A stretch of DNA of 64,000 bases from Chitinophagaceae bacterium. GTDB taxonomy: Bacteria; Bacteroidota; Bacteroidia; Chitinophagales; Chitinophagaceae. How positions within the stretch are numbered: position 1 is the first letter of the stretch; every line of letters starts with the position of its first letter. Below the pieces are notes generated by a model. The model saw only the letters and a program-made list of their open reading frames with translations. It searched no databases and had not been told where the DNA came from. The DNA is taken from contig JAIEMK010000026.1 in assembly GCA_019752295.1 (NCBI GenBank), positions 1 through 64,000 on the forward strand, in the 5' to 3' direction. A program made the position numbers and the translations under genes. This document shows, one piece after another, positions 63,100 to 64,000 of the stretch.

Positions 63100-63485
63100 T
63101 GTTGAAAGATAAAAATAATATGACAGTAACACCCGAACAAGATGCTAGGATTAGGAAAATGACTTTTTCTTCTACCTATCCTTGGTATGTTAAAAAAGTG
63201 GAAGCTAAAGGCAGAACCATTGAAGAGTTGCATCAAGTAATTGAATGGCTCACTGGTTTTGATTCCAAAAAATTGCAGGAACTCATTGATGAGAAAGCAA
63301 CATTCGAAACATTTTTTAGTAAAGCAAAATTGAACCCAAACGCTAGTTTGATCACAGGTGTAATTTGTGGTTATCGGGTAGAAGAAATTGAATATCCACT
63401 TACTCAACAAGTGAGGTATTTAGATAAGTTGATAGACGAATTAGCAAAAGGCAAAACAATGGAAAAGATTTTACGAATACAGTAA
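63099..63485 (+). CDS. DUF2200-family protein
   Basis: This 128-residue soluble protein matches the DUF2200 pattern throughout: [40 protein letters not shown] and [20 protein letters not shown]. Function is unknown. It begins at ATG 63099, overlapping the M23 stop by one base (TAATG), though the inner ATG 63120 is also possible. Confidence 0.85.
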   Translation: MLKDKNNMTVTPEQDARIRKMTFSSTYPWYVKKVEAKGRTIEELHQVIEWLTGFDSKKLQELIDEKATFETFFSKAKLNPNASLITGVICGYRVEEIEYPLTQQVRYLDKLIDELAKGKTMEKILRIQ

Positions 63486-63587
63486 ACTTTGATTAGCATG
63501 GAAACCAAACCACTTTCAAAAGCAATCATCTAGGATTATCTATGATGCACCCCATAATGACAAAATTTCAAATATTCAACAAGTAAC

Positions 63588-64000
63588 ATGACTGAAGAAA
63601 AAGCATTGAACATTGGGCCTTCAAAAATTGATATCGCCTATCAACGTTTGGGTGAACTCGATGCACCACCTGTATTACTGATGATGGGAGCAGGGGCTCA
63701 AATGATTGCTTGGCATGATGGTTTCTGTGCAGAGTTGGTTAAACGGAACCTTCAAGTTATTCGTTTTGATAACCGTGATACTGGTTTGACAACACATTTC
63801 AGCAATGCTCCAATTCCTGACTTTCAGGCGGTAATGAAAGGGGATTTTTCAACCGTATCTTATTCTTTATCGGATATGGCTGCCGACACAATCGGTCTAA
63901 TCGATTTTTTGGGATTTGAGCAAATGCATCTTGTGGGAGCATCAATGGGCGGAATGATTGCACAGACCGTTGCAATTGAATATCCTTCCAGGGTTAAATC
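63588..64000 (+). CDS. Alpha/beta-hydrolase, N-terminal part
   Basis: The gene runs off the right edge; 137 codons are visible from ATG 63588 (MTEEKALNIGPSKIDIAYQR). The pattern is that of a cytosolic alpha/beta-hydrolase: VLLMMGAGAQMIAWHDGFCA, VIRFDNRDTGLTTHF and the nucleophile elbow LVGASMGGMIAQTVAIEYP. The Ser, Asp and His order cannot be finished here. Substrates of this branch include esters and haloalkanes; none is indicated. Confidence 0.85.
   Translation, partial: MTEEKALNIGPSKIDIAYQRLGELDAPPVLLMMGAGAQMIAWHDGFCAELVKRNLQVIRFDNRDTGLTTHFSNAPIPDFQAVMKGDFSTVSYSLSDMAADTIGLIDFLGFEQMHLVGASMGGMIAQTVAIEYPSRVK

Overview
The window reads as chromosomal DNA of a Bacteroidota bacterium, most likely of the order Chitinophagales (Chitinophagaceae-like). 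Four things support this: a SusD-type lipoprotein and TonB-receptor-like outer-membrane proteins; a GLPGLI/outer-membrane-barrel pair; a remnant of a type IX secretion sorting tail; and promoters of the Bacteroidota type (TTG or TTTG, about 20 bases, then TAnnTTTG) before several genes. Ribosome binding sites are weak or absent, as is usual in the phylum. The genus is an inference from protein style, not a database result.

Layout, 1-27.7 kb. The left edge holds the end of a susD-like gene, a DUF4397 lipoprotein and a large macroglobulin/plug-domain protein, followed by a degenerate STAS protein and clpC. A carbohydrate block follows. It contains a ROK sugar kinase and a FucP-like sugar permease, glgA-glgC, an SLC45-like permease with a secreted GH13 enzyme, a membrane-anchored P-loop protein of unknown role, a secreted esterase, a GH20 hexosaminidase, the GLPGLI/barrel pair, and glgB. 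Together these make and store glycogen (glgC, glgA, glgB) and take up and split alpha-glucans and amino sugars. A histidine kinase closes the block.

Layout, 27.7-54.1 kb. A DUF1016 (YhcG-like) nuclease-fold protein and a membrane coiled-coil protein lead into housekeeping genes: holA, ribF, purM, ftsE, two glycosyltransferases, smc, smpB, accD, fbaA, a cystathionine-beta-synthase-type enzyme, the yceD-rpmF-plsX operon, a DUF3810 protease-like membrane protein, dcd and a phosphopantetheinyl transferase. An AT-rich accessory patch (45.0-47.1 kb) interrupts this run and carries a collapsed T9SS cargo gene. At 51.8-54.1 kb a PD-(D/E)XK-motif protein (DUF2130) overlaps a gene for a protein with kinase-like motifs.

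Layout, 54.1-64 kb. A tRNA-Leu(GAG) with a clean promoter opens an accessory region. The tRNA 3' end is duplicated 159 bases downstream, with several strong hairpins in between. Beyond it lie a truncated AAA ATPase, two small paired genes (the second frameshifted), an AlbA/Schlafen-type regulator followed by a helically phased TTGCAC array, a CE1-like esterase, a BRO-N/DUF1801-like fusion, an SDR, an FMN reductase, a stretch of decayed DUF1016 gene, an M23 peptidase with DUF2200, and the start of an alpha/beta hydrolase. No integrase or transposase is visible.

Scattered through the window are two interspersed repeat types: AT-rich heptads (TCAAAAT/TTCAAAA) and GC-rich REP-like palindromes (CCCCTCC-AAAC / GTTT-GGAGGGG followed by a GGTGGCC...GGCCGGGGTGG tail). 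They often occur together and always lie between genes.
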